Shown: positions 1 through 12,448, counted from the stretch's first letter. The stretch: 64,000 nt of DNA from Plotosus lineatus (GCA_024760905.1 CM045746.1:8583966-8647965); one strand, 5' to 3'. Notes: generated by a model from the letters alone, not told the origin. Made by a program: numbers and translations.

Positions 1-330
1 TGAACTTAAAAGCAACATTAAGACGCTCGCTCAAAGCATTCTCGGGATATTGCATTTAAAAAATGGCACACATGAGACAGTAGTGACCTTTGATCTATGA
101 CTTTTAAATCTAATTAATCAAGGTGGCATTTTAGAAAGTTTGACAAAAATCTCTCAAAGCATTCTCCAGATTTCATTCACAAAAAAGGTCAGGACAGACA
201 GACAATTAACCTAACAAAAATCGATGGTTTATATAATAAAAAAAAAAAATCAGGACAGAAGATGAGCTCTTTGTGCAGAACAGCGTTTCTTTAAATCTTT
301 TTAAGAGCTTTAGTAATTTGTGAATAGATA

Positions 331-664
331 TTCATTCATTCAATTTCTGTAACTGCTTAATCCTAACCAGGGTCACAGAGAGGCTGGCACCCATCCCAGC
401 CGACTCCAGGTGAGGGCAGAATACACCCAGGACAGCTAGCCAAGCCATTGTACGGCAGAAAGACGCTGATGCAGCTACTCCTGTCGAAAGTCAGCACTGG
501 TTCTTTTGCACGCCTCACACCATAGACAGTGAGAGACACGGCCGGCCTTTGATAACTCAGTTAGCTGCACTGGGGGGACAATGACAACCCGTTGGGAGCG
601 GGGCTTGAACCCCCAACCTTAGGATCAGTGATCCAGCACTTTTACCACCAGGCCACCACTGACC
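331..664 (-). mobile_element. tRNA-derived SINE (family 1), 12-bp TSD
   Basis: Minus orientation: head near 640-660 (complement of gtggcctggtggt and gggttcaagcc), L2-like tail near 345-375 ending in an (attc)n run at 331. It is flanked by tgtgaatagata at 319-330 and 665-676. Confidence 0.92.
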
Positions 665-676
665 TGTGAATAGATA

Positions 677-1187
677 ATGAAAGACAGTCTAAATAAAAGC
701 AATCTCTATAGTTTAAATGTTGATATTTTAACCATGACTACTCAGGTAAGCTGTGTGCTTTAACCCTTTAAAGGCCACACAAAGGAAAAAAGCAATGATT
801 TTTTATATCAAGTGTGACAATAAGACCAATGCTTGATGTTTTTGTTCAAACAAGCCCATGATATTTTTATATACACACTTGTACCAAATGGTTGAAATAT
901 CTGATAGGGTTAAAATTACTATTACCGGTATTTATAGTTAAAAAAGGGAAAGGGTCAAAAAGATGTTGAAGTGTTCTACCGAATTCTTAGCCAGAACATT
1001 AACGGGTTTAAATTTGAAATAGCAAATCACAGCTGTATTTTAGTGTGCTCATACAGGTGTTCAGAGATTAGCCTACAAGCTACACCAACACAGAAAACTC
1101 AGACTCTGTAATGGTGTGTCTTGCACACTACGGTAATTTGGAAGTTTACTATATACTACAAGGAAATGCAAGAAGAAAAAAAAAAAC
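677..1187. other. no recognised feature
   Basis: AT-rich unique sequence between a SINE and RTE copy A. No coding signal, TIR or tandem repeat was seen. Confidence 0.5.
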
Positions 1188-1201
1188 AAAATGAAATTTT
1201 T

Positions 1202-3520
1202 CTTCTTCTTTTCCTTTCGGCTTTTCCCTTCAGGGGTCGCCACAGCGAATCATCTGCCTCCATCTCACCCTATCCTTTGCATCTTCTTCTCTTACACCAA
1301 CGACCTTCATGTCCTCCTTCACCACATCCATGAATCGTCTCTTTGGTCTTCCTCTAGCCTTCTGCCTGGTAGTTCCAGCCTCAGCATCCTACTACCAATA
1401 TACTCACTATCCCTCCTCTGTACATGTCCAAACCATCTCAATCTAGCCTCTCTGACTTTGTCTCCAAAACATCTAACATGTGCTGTCCCTCTGATGTGCT
1501 CATTCCTAATCCTATCCATCCTCGTTACTCCCAAAGAGAACCTCAACATTTTCATCTCTGCTACCTCCATCTCTGCCGCTTGTCTTTTCCCCAGGGCCAC
1601 TGTTTCTAAACCATACAACATCGTTGGCCTCAACACAGTCTTGTACACTTTTCCTTTCATTCTTGCCGATACCCTCCTATCACACATCACACCGGACACT
1701 TTTCTCCAACCATTCCAACCTGCCTGCACACGCTTCTTCACCTCTTTTTCACACTCTCCATTGCTCTGGATTGTTGAGCCTAAGTACTTAAAATCTTCCA
1801 CCTTTCTTATCTCTGCTCCCTGTAATCTCACCGTTCCTCTTGGGTCCTTGTCATTCATGCACATGTATTCTGTCTTACTGAGGCTAATCTTCATTCCCCT
1901 CCTTTCCAGGGCATACCTCCACCTCTCTAGATTTTCCTGCACTTGTTCTCTGATCTCACTACAGTCTCACTACATGTCATCTGCAAACATCATAGTCCAT
2001 TGGAAATCTTGTCTAACCTCGTCTGTCAGCCTGTCCATCACCATAGCAAACAAGAAGGGGCTCAGAGCTGACCCTTGATGCAGTCCCATCTCTACCTTGA
2101 ACTCTTCTGTCACACCGACAGCACACCTCACCACTGTCTTACATCTCTCATACATGTCCTGCACCACTCTAACATACTTCTCTGCCACTCCAGACTTCCT
2201 CATGCAATACCACAGTTCTTCTCTCGGCACCCTGTCATATGCTTTCTCCAGATCCACAAAGGCACAATGCAGCTCCCTCTGACCTTCTCTGTACTTCTCC
2301 ATTAACATCCTCAAAGCAAACACTGCATCTGTGGTGCTCTTTCTTGGCATGAAACCAAACTGTTGTTCACAAATGCTGACCTCTGCCCTTAGTCTAGCTT
2401 CCACTATTCTTTCCCATAACTTCATCGTATGGCTCATCAACTTTATCCCTCTGTAGTTGCTACAACTCTGCACGTCTCCCTTGTTCTTAAAAATGGGCAC
2501 CAGCACACTTCTCCTCCATTCCTCTGGCATCCTCTCACTCTCGAAGACCTTGTTGAATGTTCTTGTCAGAAAATCTACTGCTTCCTCTCCTAGACACTTC
2601 CATACCTCCACCGGTATGTCATCAGGACCAACTGCCTTTCGATTCTTCATCCTCTTCAATGCCCTCCTCGCTTCACCCTTACTAATCTTTGCTACTTCCT
2701 GGTCCTCAACAGTCACCTCTTCTACTCTTTTTTTCTCTCTCATTTTCCTCATTCATCAGCTCTTCAAAGTACTCTTTCCATCTTCCCAGCACACTTCTGT
2801 CATCAGTCAATACATTTCCCTCTCTGTCCTTAATCACTCTAACTTGCTGCACGTCCTTCCCATCTCTATTTCTCTGCTGTGCCAACCTGTATAAATCATT
2901 TTCTCCCTCTTTACTTTCCAACCGAGCATACAAGTCATCATACGCCCTCTGTTTGGCCTTTGACACCGCTACCTTCGCCTTACGCTGTGTCTCCCCGTAC
3001 TCCTGTTTACTCTCTTCGGTTTTCTCAATGTCCCACTTCTTCTTAGCTAGCCTCTTCCTTTATACACACTCCTGCACTTCCTCATCCCACCACCAAGTCT
3101 CCTTATCTACTTTCCTTACAGATGACACACCAAGTACTCTCCTACCTGTCTCCCTGATCACATTAGCTGTAGTTGTCCAGTCATTTGGAAGCACTTCCTG
3201 GCCACCCAAAGCCTGTTTCAACTCCTCCTTGAAGACAACACGACACTCCTTTTTCAGCTTCCACCACTTTGTCTTCTGCTCTGCCTTTGCCTTCTTCACC
3301 TTCCTCACCATCAGCATCATCCTGCACACCACCATCCTATGCTGTTTGGCAACACTCTCACCCGCTACTACTTTGCAGTCACTGACTTGCTTTAAATTAC
3401 ATTGCCTGCACAAGATGTAGTCTACCTGTATGCTCCTACCTCCACTTTTATAAGTCACCCTATGCTCCTGTCTCTTCTGGAAGAAAGTATTCACCACAGC
3501 CATTTCCATCCTTTTTGCAA
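1202..3520 (-). mobile_element. RTE-clade LINE copy A, 5' truncated, 14-bp TSD
   Basis: Sense strand is minus. It is flanked by identical aaaatgaaattttt at 1188-1201 and 3521-3534, a clean target-site duplication. From 5' to 3' it holds the end of the APE endonuclease ([10 protein letters not shown] near 3420), the linker, the reverse transcriptase ([59 protein letters not shown]) and the C-terminal domain ([24 protein letters not shown]). It ends in the family's short 3' tail (sense gccgaaaggaaaagaagaag). The reading frame stops right after FADD (about 1970) and is broken elsewhere. RTE membership is inferred from the RT wording, which resembles RTE elements of fish and plants. Confidence 0.93.
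1319..3509 (-). pseudogene. RTE endonuclease/reverse transcriptase remnant (copy A)
   Basis: Broken open frames in the same strand cover 3509-3060 (endonuclease end and linker), 2966-2706 (linker), 2752-1970 (RT, ending at FADDM then stop) and 1942-1319 (C-terminal domain). They read as one protein interrupted by frameshifts and stops. The product of an intact relative would be an APE-type endonuclease plus reverse transcriptase for target-primed integration. This copy cannot make it. Confidence 0.88.
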
Positions 3521-3534
3521 AAAATGAAATTTTT

Positions 3535-3557
3535 ATGTTTTTTTTTTAAGCCTGATA

Positions 3558-3599
<42 letters not shown>

Positions 3600-4857
3600 G
3601 CTGCTTGGGTGTTCATGGAAAACTTTAAAAAAAAAAAGAGAAAAAAAACATTATCCACTTGGAATAATGAGGTCTGATCACGATTTTGCAGACCAGTGCC
3701 ATAATGGGGTTGTGAGCGCAGAAACAACAAAACACGGAGCAATGCGATGGAGCAGGGACCAGGAATTACTGGTTGGAAATACTTAATTGTAAGAAGAGTT
3801 AAAACACATTTCCATGTAATTCATCAGAAATTCTAATTGCTGTTTACACTGAACAGTACAGACATCTTTACCGGAGCAAATCCTGTCCACCTTCAGCCTT
3901 CTGTTGTAGAGCTGAGTGACCTCCTGAATTAGCGTCCCAACAGAAGTGTCTGTGGAAGTATTGTACAGAAACTGGCTTTCATCTGTGTGCTTGATGTGAA
4001 GCTGCACCATGATGTCTGTCAGGTGGAGAATGTGGAAAAATTCATTTGGATTTTGGAAGTACAATGTAATAAGGCTAGCTAGCATTACAGTGCTATGGTA
4101 ATGGTAAGGCTTTGGTCCTCCTGCTAGAATGTGCTGCTAACCAAACATAACGATTGAATTGGATAATCAAATGTTGACATGGTTCATGAAAATACCCGGG
4201 AGCTCTGCGAGTCGAATGGGATTGACCTGTCGACCATGGAGCCATTACTGAGTGTTGGACAGGTTCCAAAAACCATAAAGCTTGATGGTCCATTGTTCAA
4301 ATTTGACACTGGCTAAAACACTAACACAACACAACCTTTTGTAGCTGAAATCAGTGTCCACCTCTTCAGAAGCTGACCTTAGTATTTTGCGCACATGGGG
4401 GAGGGGGACATATCTCAGTGGGACATCACACACACAGAGCTTTACACATTGCATCTACCTATTTTTGTGTCAGGACATCTGTCTGAGCCCTACAGGTTGG
4501 AGAAACCATCTCTATAAAAAATAAAATAACTGACCTTTTCAAATTTAGAGAAATATTTCAGTAGATTTATGTGTACTTGGTTATAAATACCATCTTGTAT
4601 AAAATCCCACCATAGTAATAACTTACCAATTATCTCTAGTGTAGTATACATCAATTAAACCAAATTATTAAATGACATAATGATGGAGAACCTGCCACGA
4701 CATCACAGGCACCGTTTATTCAAAATTATTATGATGGAACAAAATAAACAGATGAAGGTGTCACAGAGAAAGGTGAGAGTCTGTAGGTCATGTGATAGAG
4801 AGGCAAAGGGACACAATCCAATCCACATAAAAGCAGCACTAAGTGTTAAGATCCTAT
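3535..4857. other. no recognised gene; A/T-rich with a GAT microsatellite
   Basis: Short minus-strand frames at 3783-4085 and 4093-4454 show no known motif; they may be decayed transposon sequence. No TIR pair was found. Confidence 0.4.
3552..3599. repeat. (GAT)n microsatellite beside RTE copy A
   Basis: About 15 units just beyond the right TSD of the RTE. Confidence 0.93.
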
Positions 4858-4975
4858 TCATTTTTTCAGTCATTCACCAAATTGCTTAATCCTACTAGGG
4901 TCATAGAGGTCTGAGCTTATCTTAGCCAACCCTGGGCAAAGGCAGGGTATACCCTGGACAATGCCTTTGCACCAG
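4858..4975 (-). mobile_element. decayed L2-like/SINE tail
   Basis: Shows the complement of the L2-like tail (gcttaatcctactagggtca) and of the SINE body (ggcagggtataccctggaca), heavily mutated. No head, no TSD. Confidence 0.5.
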
Positions 4976-5164
4976 TGTGCTTTTCCTCTTTGGCACTCTT
5001 TGCACTTGCTAAACAATGCTAACAGTAGCCTGATTTTACATAAGGGCATACGGATGTTTTTCTTAGCGGAATAAAAAGCACTGTTTTCTAATACGTTCAT
5101 ACACATGAAGTGCTGCATTCATGCGGGAGTTTAATCACCAAATCTCTTGAGAAAGAGCAACATC

Positions 5165-6065
5165 TCTCTCTCTCTCTCTCTCTGAAATTTGCTGTTCATC
5201 AACATGATGTTGTAGACCTCCCTTGCTGAGATGTCAGTCATGTGGCTGACATTGAAAAAAAAACACATCCATCTGAATTATTTTCAAAATACTTTTTGAT
5301 CAAATATTTTTGTTGCTCTTCTTGTAAGTGTTGCACCTTTTCTGTGTTTAATTCAATATCGTGGCTTTCCAAAAGTTCATGAACGTCTTATCTTTTGACT
5401 TCAAGTCCCATACTGTTTCCTGTGGACACAACTTCATCAATGAGAGCAATATCATCAGACTGGAACCCATCAAAATCTCACTATGCTACAGCGCCTGGCC
5501 AAAGTCTTTCCAGGAGTAATTCAGAGTTCTGTATGTCACTTGACTCCAAGCATTGGCAATTCGGGTGAGGCAATTCAGTATAGTGAAGTCATCTTTCCAA
5601 AATTCCCTAGGTGTTACCTGAGTGTTACTGGTCACTTCAAAACACTTTTTGGAAGAGTGCTCTCCTATAGACCTTTTTGTAGTTATAGATGACCTGTTGG
5701 TCCATGGGCTGTAGAAGAGGTGTCATATTAGGGGGTAGGAATATCATTTTGATGAAATCAAAGCATCAGGTAAGTTGTAATCTAAATCTTGAGGGTGAGC
5801 AGTGGCATTATCCATGACTAGAAGTCATTTTAATGGCAGCTGCTTTTCCTTTAAATATTCTTTCACTTTAGGGCCAAATGTTTATTAATACACCCACTCT
5901 ACAAAAAATTCTCTTGCGATGGATTGTTACTTTGCAGCCGTGCAAGAGCTTGTGCACTCCAGAGACCCTGATAGTAATACCAGCCAAGATGCAATCAAAC
6001 CGAGACAGCATATGGATAGTCCAAACAAGGCTTGCCTTCTCCTGCACCCACACCTCCAAAAATTA
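5165..6065 (-). pseudogene. Tigger-type transposase C-terminal remnant
   Basis: Read on the minus strand in several frames: DCILAGITIRVSG near 6000, then PPNMTPLLQPMDQQVIYNYK near 5700, REFWKDDFTILNCLTRI near 5580 and WSQVTYRTLNS near 5530. PPN.TPLLQPMDQ is the signature near the end of the Tigger/Jerky DDE domain, and TYRTLNS.W follows it in the family. There are many stops and shifts. It ends in a CT microsatellite at 5164-5184. Confidence 0.75.
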
Positions 6066-6078
6066 TGAAAAACAAGTA

Positions 6079-6680
6079 CAGTGGGGCCTTGGAATCCAAA
6101 TGATCTAGAGTTTGAACAAATCGGAATCTGAACAAAAAAATCCATTATTCTTTTTTGCCCTGGAAACCGAACAAAAATCCGAAGTCGAACTCAAGAAAAA
6201 ACGAGACAGAGAGGGAGAAAAAGTGCGCGACTTCAAGAAGTCTGGAAGTTGCTGATACTATGTATCACCCTGATAAAGCTGTCCTGGGGAAGTCCGGAAG
6301 TTCTTAATACAGTGCTATGTACGTATCACCCTCATAAAGCTAAGCTAAAGTGCTAAAGCTAAGCTAAAGTGCTAAAGCTAAGCTAAAGCGCTAAAGCTAA
6401 GCTCAAGCGCTATCAGCGTTGTGAACACCTTTAATGATGAGGTCATGAGCCACTTCCGTAAGGTTTTGAAAAGAAGGCAGAAACAAGCCACAAATGTTCT
6501 TCAAGAAAAGAAAGTAATATCCTGAACAAGAGTCATCCATGTAAAGCGGTAGCAAGAGAAAAAAAAATACCTTTGGCTGATTTACCTGAAGCTGTTATGG
6601 AAGGGAATCTGCTTGCTCTCTCTGTTAAAGAAGGGTTCTTCTCTTCCTCTCCAACATTTACATATGCCAACCGCTCACCA
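6079..6680 (+). mobile_element. Tigger-like end and C-terminal remnant
   Basis: Starts cagtggggccttggaatcc after TA and shows Tigger-style end repeats (gaacaaatcggaatctgaac). Near 6440-6610 the plus strand reads HFRKVLKRRQKQA and PLADLPEAVMEGN, which match Tigger C-termini. An 18-bp tandem repeat (aagctaagctaaagtgct) lies at 6340-6415. The right end was not found. Confidence 0.6.
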
Positions 6681-6937
6681 CCACAAAGATTAAAATTCTT
6701 ATCTTTATTGTTCTTATGCTTTAACTGTACTGTGGTTTTTATTTTAGTATGTTATGGTGTCTCACAAAAGAGTTGTGTGTTGAAATGTGCGTTGGAGAGG
6801 GGCATGGCTGTCACACACAGGTGGAGTGCTAAACACATACACACACCTTAGTCCACTTAATCACGGGCTATAAAGACTAGAAGCGCTCTTCCTGGTTCCT
6901 TCAAGATGTTTACGGTAGGTGAGTTGTCTGTCCAGGG

Positions 6938-7508
6938 CAGTGCTTCTCAAATAGTGGGGCGTGCCCCCTTGGGGGACTTGGTATGATGACGGGGGGTGCT
7001 GTGCGATGCTGGGGGGAGCGTGTATGACCATGAGGAACATGCTTTTTTTGGCATTGTGTACAACATTTAAGTGTAATTGCACCTCCGCTCCACCAGTTGG
7101 CAATGGCGCTTTCATTGTCTTGCTATGGTTTTTCACACAAACAAACAATATGAAGTGCAGTAAACAACCCGTCAAGAAACATTTTTCTAACAGGAATGAA
7201 GAGAAAGGGAGTTGAATGAGTTTAAGTAAGGATGTATTTTTTTTTATTTCATGCACATTGGTGCACTTTAAATCTTTTCTATTATAGATTAAAAAAACAA
7301 TGTTAATGAACTTTTTTTAATTGTAAGTTGAACTATATCTCTTTCTTTTTTGTTTTTAATGTTAATAAAGATACAGTGTTATGCAGAGGTGTGCTAATAA
7401 TTTTATAGACAAATAATACTATTTATAGTCGCTCGTGGGGCACTGGGGGGCATGAAATGTTTTTTTTTCTTCTTGGGGGATGCCCCAGAAAATAATTGAG
7501 AAGCACTG
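6938..7508 (+). mobile_element. non-autonomous hAT element, imperfect 8-bp TSD
   Basis: Ends cagtgcttctcaaatag (6938) and the complement of ttgagaagcactg (ends 7508). Flanks are gtccaggg (6930-6937) and gtctaggt (7509-7516), six of eight matching. It keeps the first codons of a transposase on the plus strand (MKCSKQPVKKHFSNRNEEKG at about 7150). Other pieces of the family are at 24932-25177 and near 63290-63355. Confidence 0.85.
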
Positions 7509-7516
7509 GTCTAGGT

Positions 7517-7985
7517 TTATGTCTAAGTACTTGGGCTTTTGAGCTGCTGGCAGAACCTTGTCTTTGACACGGATGTTAAATGTTTTTTACGCCTCGTGAT
7601 TATTGAGATGAAATACAGTAGAAACTGACTTTGTTCTGTTCATTTTGAGGTACCACATGTCAAAGTAATCTTTAAGAGCACATATGTCTTTGCTGAGTGT
7701 TTCTTCAATTTCTGTCCTTGCTTTTGGCCGGTAAGTTTTATTGTTCACTGGGAAGGCACTAGATCACGGGGAAACCATAGTCACAGTTAGAAATGTGGAG
7801 AAACACGGAAATCAAACGAAAGTGGGAACTGGTGGAGCACGGAGCTGAGAGCCAGAGAGATCACGGGGAAGAGGGACAATGTTTTAGCACCGGGAGGAGC
7901 GCTCTGCTTGTCTTCATAGCCTGTGATTAAGGAATCAGGAATGTGTTTAGCACATCACCTGCATGTGACAGCCACGCCTCTCTCC
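7517..7985. other. no recognised feature
   Basis: Unique sequence between a hAT element and a microsatellite. Fragments such as agatcacggggaaac near 7765 and 7860 recur once; no coding signal. Confidence 0.4.
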
Positions 7986-7989
7986 AGCA

Positions 7990-8011
7990 CATAGAGAGAT
8001 GCCAAAACCAC

Positions 8012-8071
<60 letters not shown>

Positions 8072-8073
8072 TA
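7990..8073. repeat. (TA)n(CA)n microsatellite
   Basis: About 18 TA units followed by about 11 CA units. Confidence 0.92.
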
Positions 8074-8339
8074 CTGAGTACACATGAAAACACACCACTT
8101 GAAAAAAGTCAATATTTAAGTTCAAATGAACTTCAATATAATTTTTATACAACAACACTACAGTGACATCACCTGACATGCCAGCTGCAAGAAATGCGAG
8201 AATTTAAAGTTAACTGTAACGCTAGGCAATTTTTCGCAAAAATTCAGCATTTTGTATGCACACCACAGGAAAAATGAATTTCACTCTGAATTTGTGCACA
8301 CAATGCCTTTAAAAGCATGTGAATCTGAACAAAATTTCA

Positions 8340-8735
8340 CTTGTTCACTGACACTTGTGAAAAGCCGACATGATGCTGCGACTTATAGCTCCTGAACGAA
8401 AATGTGCCATAGGCATGCTTCAAAATGGTGCCAGCACCAGGGAACTTGCCAGACGACTGCACTGCGCACACAAGACAATCGCAAGACTCCATCAAAGGTT
8501 TCTGCAAACGGGGAGCACTCAGGACCATCCTCGACCGTGTCAACAACGTGTGACAACGGCACGTCAGGACCGTCAGATTCTACGGGATCATGTCTGAGAC
8601 CGAACAATACTAGCGACAAGAATGGCTGCTCAAGCTCATGGAAGATGTGGATTCATTCACCCAAACACCGTACGGAACTGTCTGCGAGCTGCAGGCCTGC
8701 GTGCACGACATCCTTATTTTGGCCCCATATTGATT
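8340..8735 (+). pseudogene. Tc1-like transposase N-terminal remnant
   Basis: The frame from 8370 encodes APERKCAIGMLQNGASTREL, ARRLHCAHKTIARLHQRFLQ, TARQDRQILRDHV, then a stop (TGA) at 8593. It continues in frame beyond the stop with DRTILATRMAAQAHGRCGF and NTVRNCLRAAGLR. This is the paired-like helix-turn-helix and linker of a Tc1-like transposase. The catalytic domain is missing after about 8735. Confidence 0.82.
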
Positions 8736-8834
8736 CATTAACATTATCGCATTAACATTTTCGTGAATGAAATTGAATGCTGTTTACATGTCTTCTTAAA
8801 TCATTCATTATCTCATATGCATCATAAGTATATA

Positions 8835-9631
8835 CAGTGATACCTCAGCTCACGAACATAATTGGTTCCCAGAAAGTGTGTGTAAGGCGAAAAGTTCGTC
8901 TTCCGAACATTTATTTCCCATAAGAAACCATTAAAATGAGAATAATCCGTTCCCAGGTCCCCATAAAACATAATTTTTAAACATAATTTTAAATAAGCCT
9001 TAAAACTACACAAAAATATACCTTATTTTATGTATAATAAATGTGCTATTGTATTGTAATTAAAGAAATAAACTGTACTGTATAATAAAGTGGTTTTATT
9101 TACCTTTGTGATGGTAGTTGATGGCTTGATGGAATGGAGTGGGAGGAGGAGGGAGGGAGGGACTTACTGTTTGGAAGGAGTGTTTGGAAACGCCTACTGT
9201 TTGGAAACACCCTTAGCCACACACGCACCCTTAATAGCTTCCTTGTTCTTAAGGATGGGAGCAATGGTAGACTTAGCGTACTGGTACTGGGACGCTAAGT
9301 CACACAAACGCACACCTCGTTCGTGTTTTTCAATGATCTCCGCCTGTGGTGGGGTCTTTTTCGGTCCCATAATAGCAAAAGTACACTCAATATGGTCCAA
9401 AATGTCTATCAAACACAAACCACTTCCGCACTCAAAGAAAGGGGGTGACGAACTGGGACGCCATGAGCGTGTGTCAGCTTCTCGTGGCCGCCACCGTGGC
9501 GCTGTTCGACCGCGTGGTTTGATTCGTCCGCCGAAAACTACTTCGTCAGCAGAGACTATATGCTCGCAAATTTAATGTTCTTGAGGCGAAAAGTTCGTGA
9601 GCTTAAGCGTTCGTCAGCGGAGGTTTTACTG
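8835..9631 (-). mobile_element. Tigger-like element keeping only the N-terminal HTH
   Basis: Ends cagtgatacctcagctcac (8835) and the complement of cagcggaggttttactg (9631) between TA dinucleotides. The minus strand at 9370-9194 encodes MGPKKTPPQAEIIEKHERGV and RLCDLASQYQYAKSTIAPIL, a CENP-B-like helix-turn-helix. It is shortened and lacks catalytic sequence. Confidence 0.85.
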
Positions 9632-9731
9632 TACTTCACATATCAATCCGTGGAGCTATTCCAGATTTCGTGAGTGGTGCATTTTCATATGGACTGAGTA
9701 TATTAATCTGATAATTGCAGAATTTGAAATA

Positions 9732-10633
9732 CAGTCAGACCTGTACTTATGAAATTAATCCGTTCTAGTGCCTTTTTCGTGACCTGGGTTTACGTAAGAA
9801 GAGGTGCATTTTACATGTAAAACGTGTGATTCGTTCCAAAGCTCCCAAGACTACCCCATAAACCCAATTAAAATTAAAATGAAACGTGTGAAATATGTGT
9901 TAAAAGTAAATGAAAATTATTTACCTTTTTTAAATCTATCGAACCACCCATGCGACGCATTAAAGTCCGGGGATTGCTGGTCTGAAGAAGCCCCCGCCCC
10001 CACCCTCCTTCACCAGGTCCTTAAATATGGCGATTGCCTTTTCCGAAATAATCGCCTCTGTCACTATCTCCGCTTTAAATGCCTCCTTGTGCTTCAATAT
10101 CGTTCCAAAATAATCGCCTCTGTCACTGTATCTCCACCTTCTCCTTTTGCTTCAATATCGTCCCAATTATAGAGGGGTTTCGGCCATACTCCTTTGTTCA
10201 ACTGCATCTCACTTTCATATTTTTTTATTATCTCCTGCTTCACTTCGATTGATAACGGAGCCCGCTTCTTCTTTTCGGTGTCACTGTGAATCACTTTCTT
10301 GGGGTCCATGATGGATAATGAAATGCAACGCTGCAATGATCACTTTCAAAAATACTCACGAGCCAAGTCTCATTCATGCATGTGACAAGCAGGAAGTATG
10401 GGTACAGGAAGTATGGGTACAGTTCAGCTCCCTCCTGGCCAATGGAATGCCAGTGGGGCGGGATGTTGGGAGACAACCAATGAGAGAGCAACTCATGCAT
10501 TGTTTGAATTTTTGAATGGCACGTTTGGCGATTTTTTGTGAGAAGCGGTTGTTTCGTATACAGAGGACGAAAATTTAGGAAAATGTTTTTCGTAACCTGG
10601 ATTCAGAGGTTTTCGTAAGTCGAGGGCCGACTG
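9732..10633 (-). mobile_element. Tigger-like element keeping only the N-terminal HTH
   Basis: TIRs cagtcagacctgtacttat (9732) and the complement of aagtcgagggccgactg (10633), TA on each side. On the minus strand 10306-10094 encodes MDPKKVIHSDTEKKKRAPLS and IEVKQEIIKKYESEMQLNKG, the start of a CENP-B-like DNA-binding domain. The rest of a transposase is absent. Confidence 0.85.
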
Positions 10634-10635
10634 TA

Positions 10636-11714
10636 TAGTATTGGACTAGTGGTACACAGTTGTTGTTTTCAGAAATAATGGCTTGTTCCAGCTGTAGTCT
10701 GCCAAAGAAGGAGTATAGTATATGGCTGATTTGAGGACCTTTGAAAACAATCTCTGGAAACAAACTTCCTTCAAATTAACAAGTGATTTCTGAGTTTTTA
10801 TAGTTTTGATGATTTCTGCGATTTTTTTATGTTTTTTTATATTTTTATGTTAAATTTAAAATTAGATGACCATTTCAGACGTTTATGGAATATTACACAT
10901 AATTTTGTAACTTTGGGGCGATTGAGCTAGCAGTAAAAATTGTTATAATACATCCAAACTTTGGTACTGTTTTTCTTCTCATATTACGAACACATTTATT
11001 GGGTGGGACAATAAAAATTAGAAACTTTTTTTTTTTTTTTTTTTGTGGCACCCTAGCCCGGGTGTACAAGCTGTGAGAGGAACTTAAGGTGCTTCTGACA
11101 AATGAGAAGTCTGATTACACAAAGCTACTTGCAAGTAATGAGTGGTGTGCAAAGATATTTTTTATTGTCTGAATGATCTGAACACATGAATACAAGGTAG
11201 AAATATAAAGCTGCTTACAAGTACAGATAAAATAAATGGCTTTCGTTTCAAAGGTGCAACAACATGTAGAAACTGTCAACCTTGCCATGTTCCCAGTCAC
11301 CAAGGCATTAGCATTGCTGCATGATGTGAGGTAATAGTTAAACATTTAAAAACTCTTGAGGACAGGATGGCATTTTATTTCTCTTCAATGTTAACTGAAA
11401 GCCTTGACTGGGTCAGCGACCCGTACAGCTCAGTATCAGTTGGAAAGGACATGACTTTGCAGGAGCAGGAAGAACTAACTGAACTGAGACAAAATCAAGG
11501 TTTAAAATGAAGCTTTGCTGATCTACCTTTGGACATTTTTTTTTTACTGCCAACGAGTTCCCCATTCTGGCAAACAAAGCTATTTTAGCATTGCTCCCAT
11601 TTTCCACGAGATATCTGTGTGAGGTGAGTTTTTCAAGCCTGACTGCCATAAAAACAAAAAACTGTGAGAGACAGAGCTGTTGAGGAAGAGCTTTCAATGT
11701 AAAAGGACATGAAG
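10636..11714. other. no recognised gene
   Basis: AT-rich. Minus-strand frames at 11115-11345 and 11413-11697 have hAT-like wording in places ([20 protein letters not shown]), which may be a decayed hAT transposase, but terminal repeats were not found. Confidence 0.4.
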
Positions 11715-11985
11715 CGTAATAAAGTTTAAACTAAACTAAACTAAACTAACTCTTTATTGTCAAAGTACATTTACATACATTGAAATTTGCTTTGTGCACT
11801 AGGCACCTGTTGCCACTGTGCAGCGCCAGTTATTGCGTTGTTCTATCCTTTTGATGCTGAGCGCCAAGCAGGAAGCAACAACTGCCAAATTTTAACTTCT
11901 TATGGTATGATGCGGCCGGATTCGAACTACGACCTACCGGAGGATAAAGCGGACGCTCTACCAACTGAGCTAAATCCCCGGTATT
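11715..11985 (-). mobile_element. tRNA-derived repeat with A and B boxes
   Basis: The minus strand from 11982 reads ggggatttagctcagttgg (A box) and cgtagttcgaatccgg (B box). The anticodon and T stems do not pair well, so this is a tRNA-derived repeat rather than a tRNA gene. The 3' part runs to tctttattgtcaaagtac and ends in (taaac)n at 11728-11745. Confidence 0.65.
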
Positions 11986-12109
11986 CCTTTTGAAATCCCC
12001 CGTTATCCTTTTGCTATCGCTTGTTAAACATGCTACAGAACCTAAAATCTCACGTCCAAACATTCTCAGAATTAACTTAGGTACCGTACAGGAATAATAA
12101 TTGAAAAAG

Positions 12110-12448
12110 AATTTAAAACGAGGGCTTTACAACAGTATATGCTGTATAATGTTTATATTTTATCATCAATAAATATAACAGTAAAAATTGAAAAGTTTTT
12201 TTTAATCATTACTATATTTTACTACATGAATACTGTATTAATGAGTAAGACTGTTTATAGAATGTGTTTAAGAAGCACATTTTAGCGCATGTATCTATTA
12301 CATGCATCTAAAATATGCTTCTTAAACACATTCGCGCATGTGACGTGATACATGGGGTTTCACTTCCGGGTCCAGAACTCGCGGATTATCTCGATTCGTG
12401 GGAGGGCTCGGAACCGAACCCCCGCAAATGTCGAGGGCCTACTGTACA
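12110..12448. mobile_element. Tigger-like 3' part, same family as 56394-58600
   Basis: Follows the 57290-57445 and 58422-58600 segments of the larger copy (caataaatataacagtaaa, gtaagactgtttatagaatg, tcgagggcctactgta). Because it lacks the THAP element, it supplies the empty-site sequence for that insertion. Confidence 0.75.

Noticed and set aside
1319..3509. host gene encoding a reverse-transcriptase-like protein
   Set aside because: It is one of several copies with TSDs, truncation and frameshifts, so it is a retrotransposon remnant.
11910..11985. tRNA gene on the minus strand
   Set aside because: The A and B boxes are good, but the anticodon stem and T stem do not pair, and the sequence continues into a repeat body. 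It is treated as the head of a tRNA-derived repeat.
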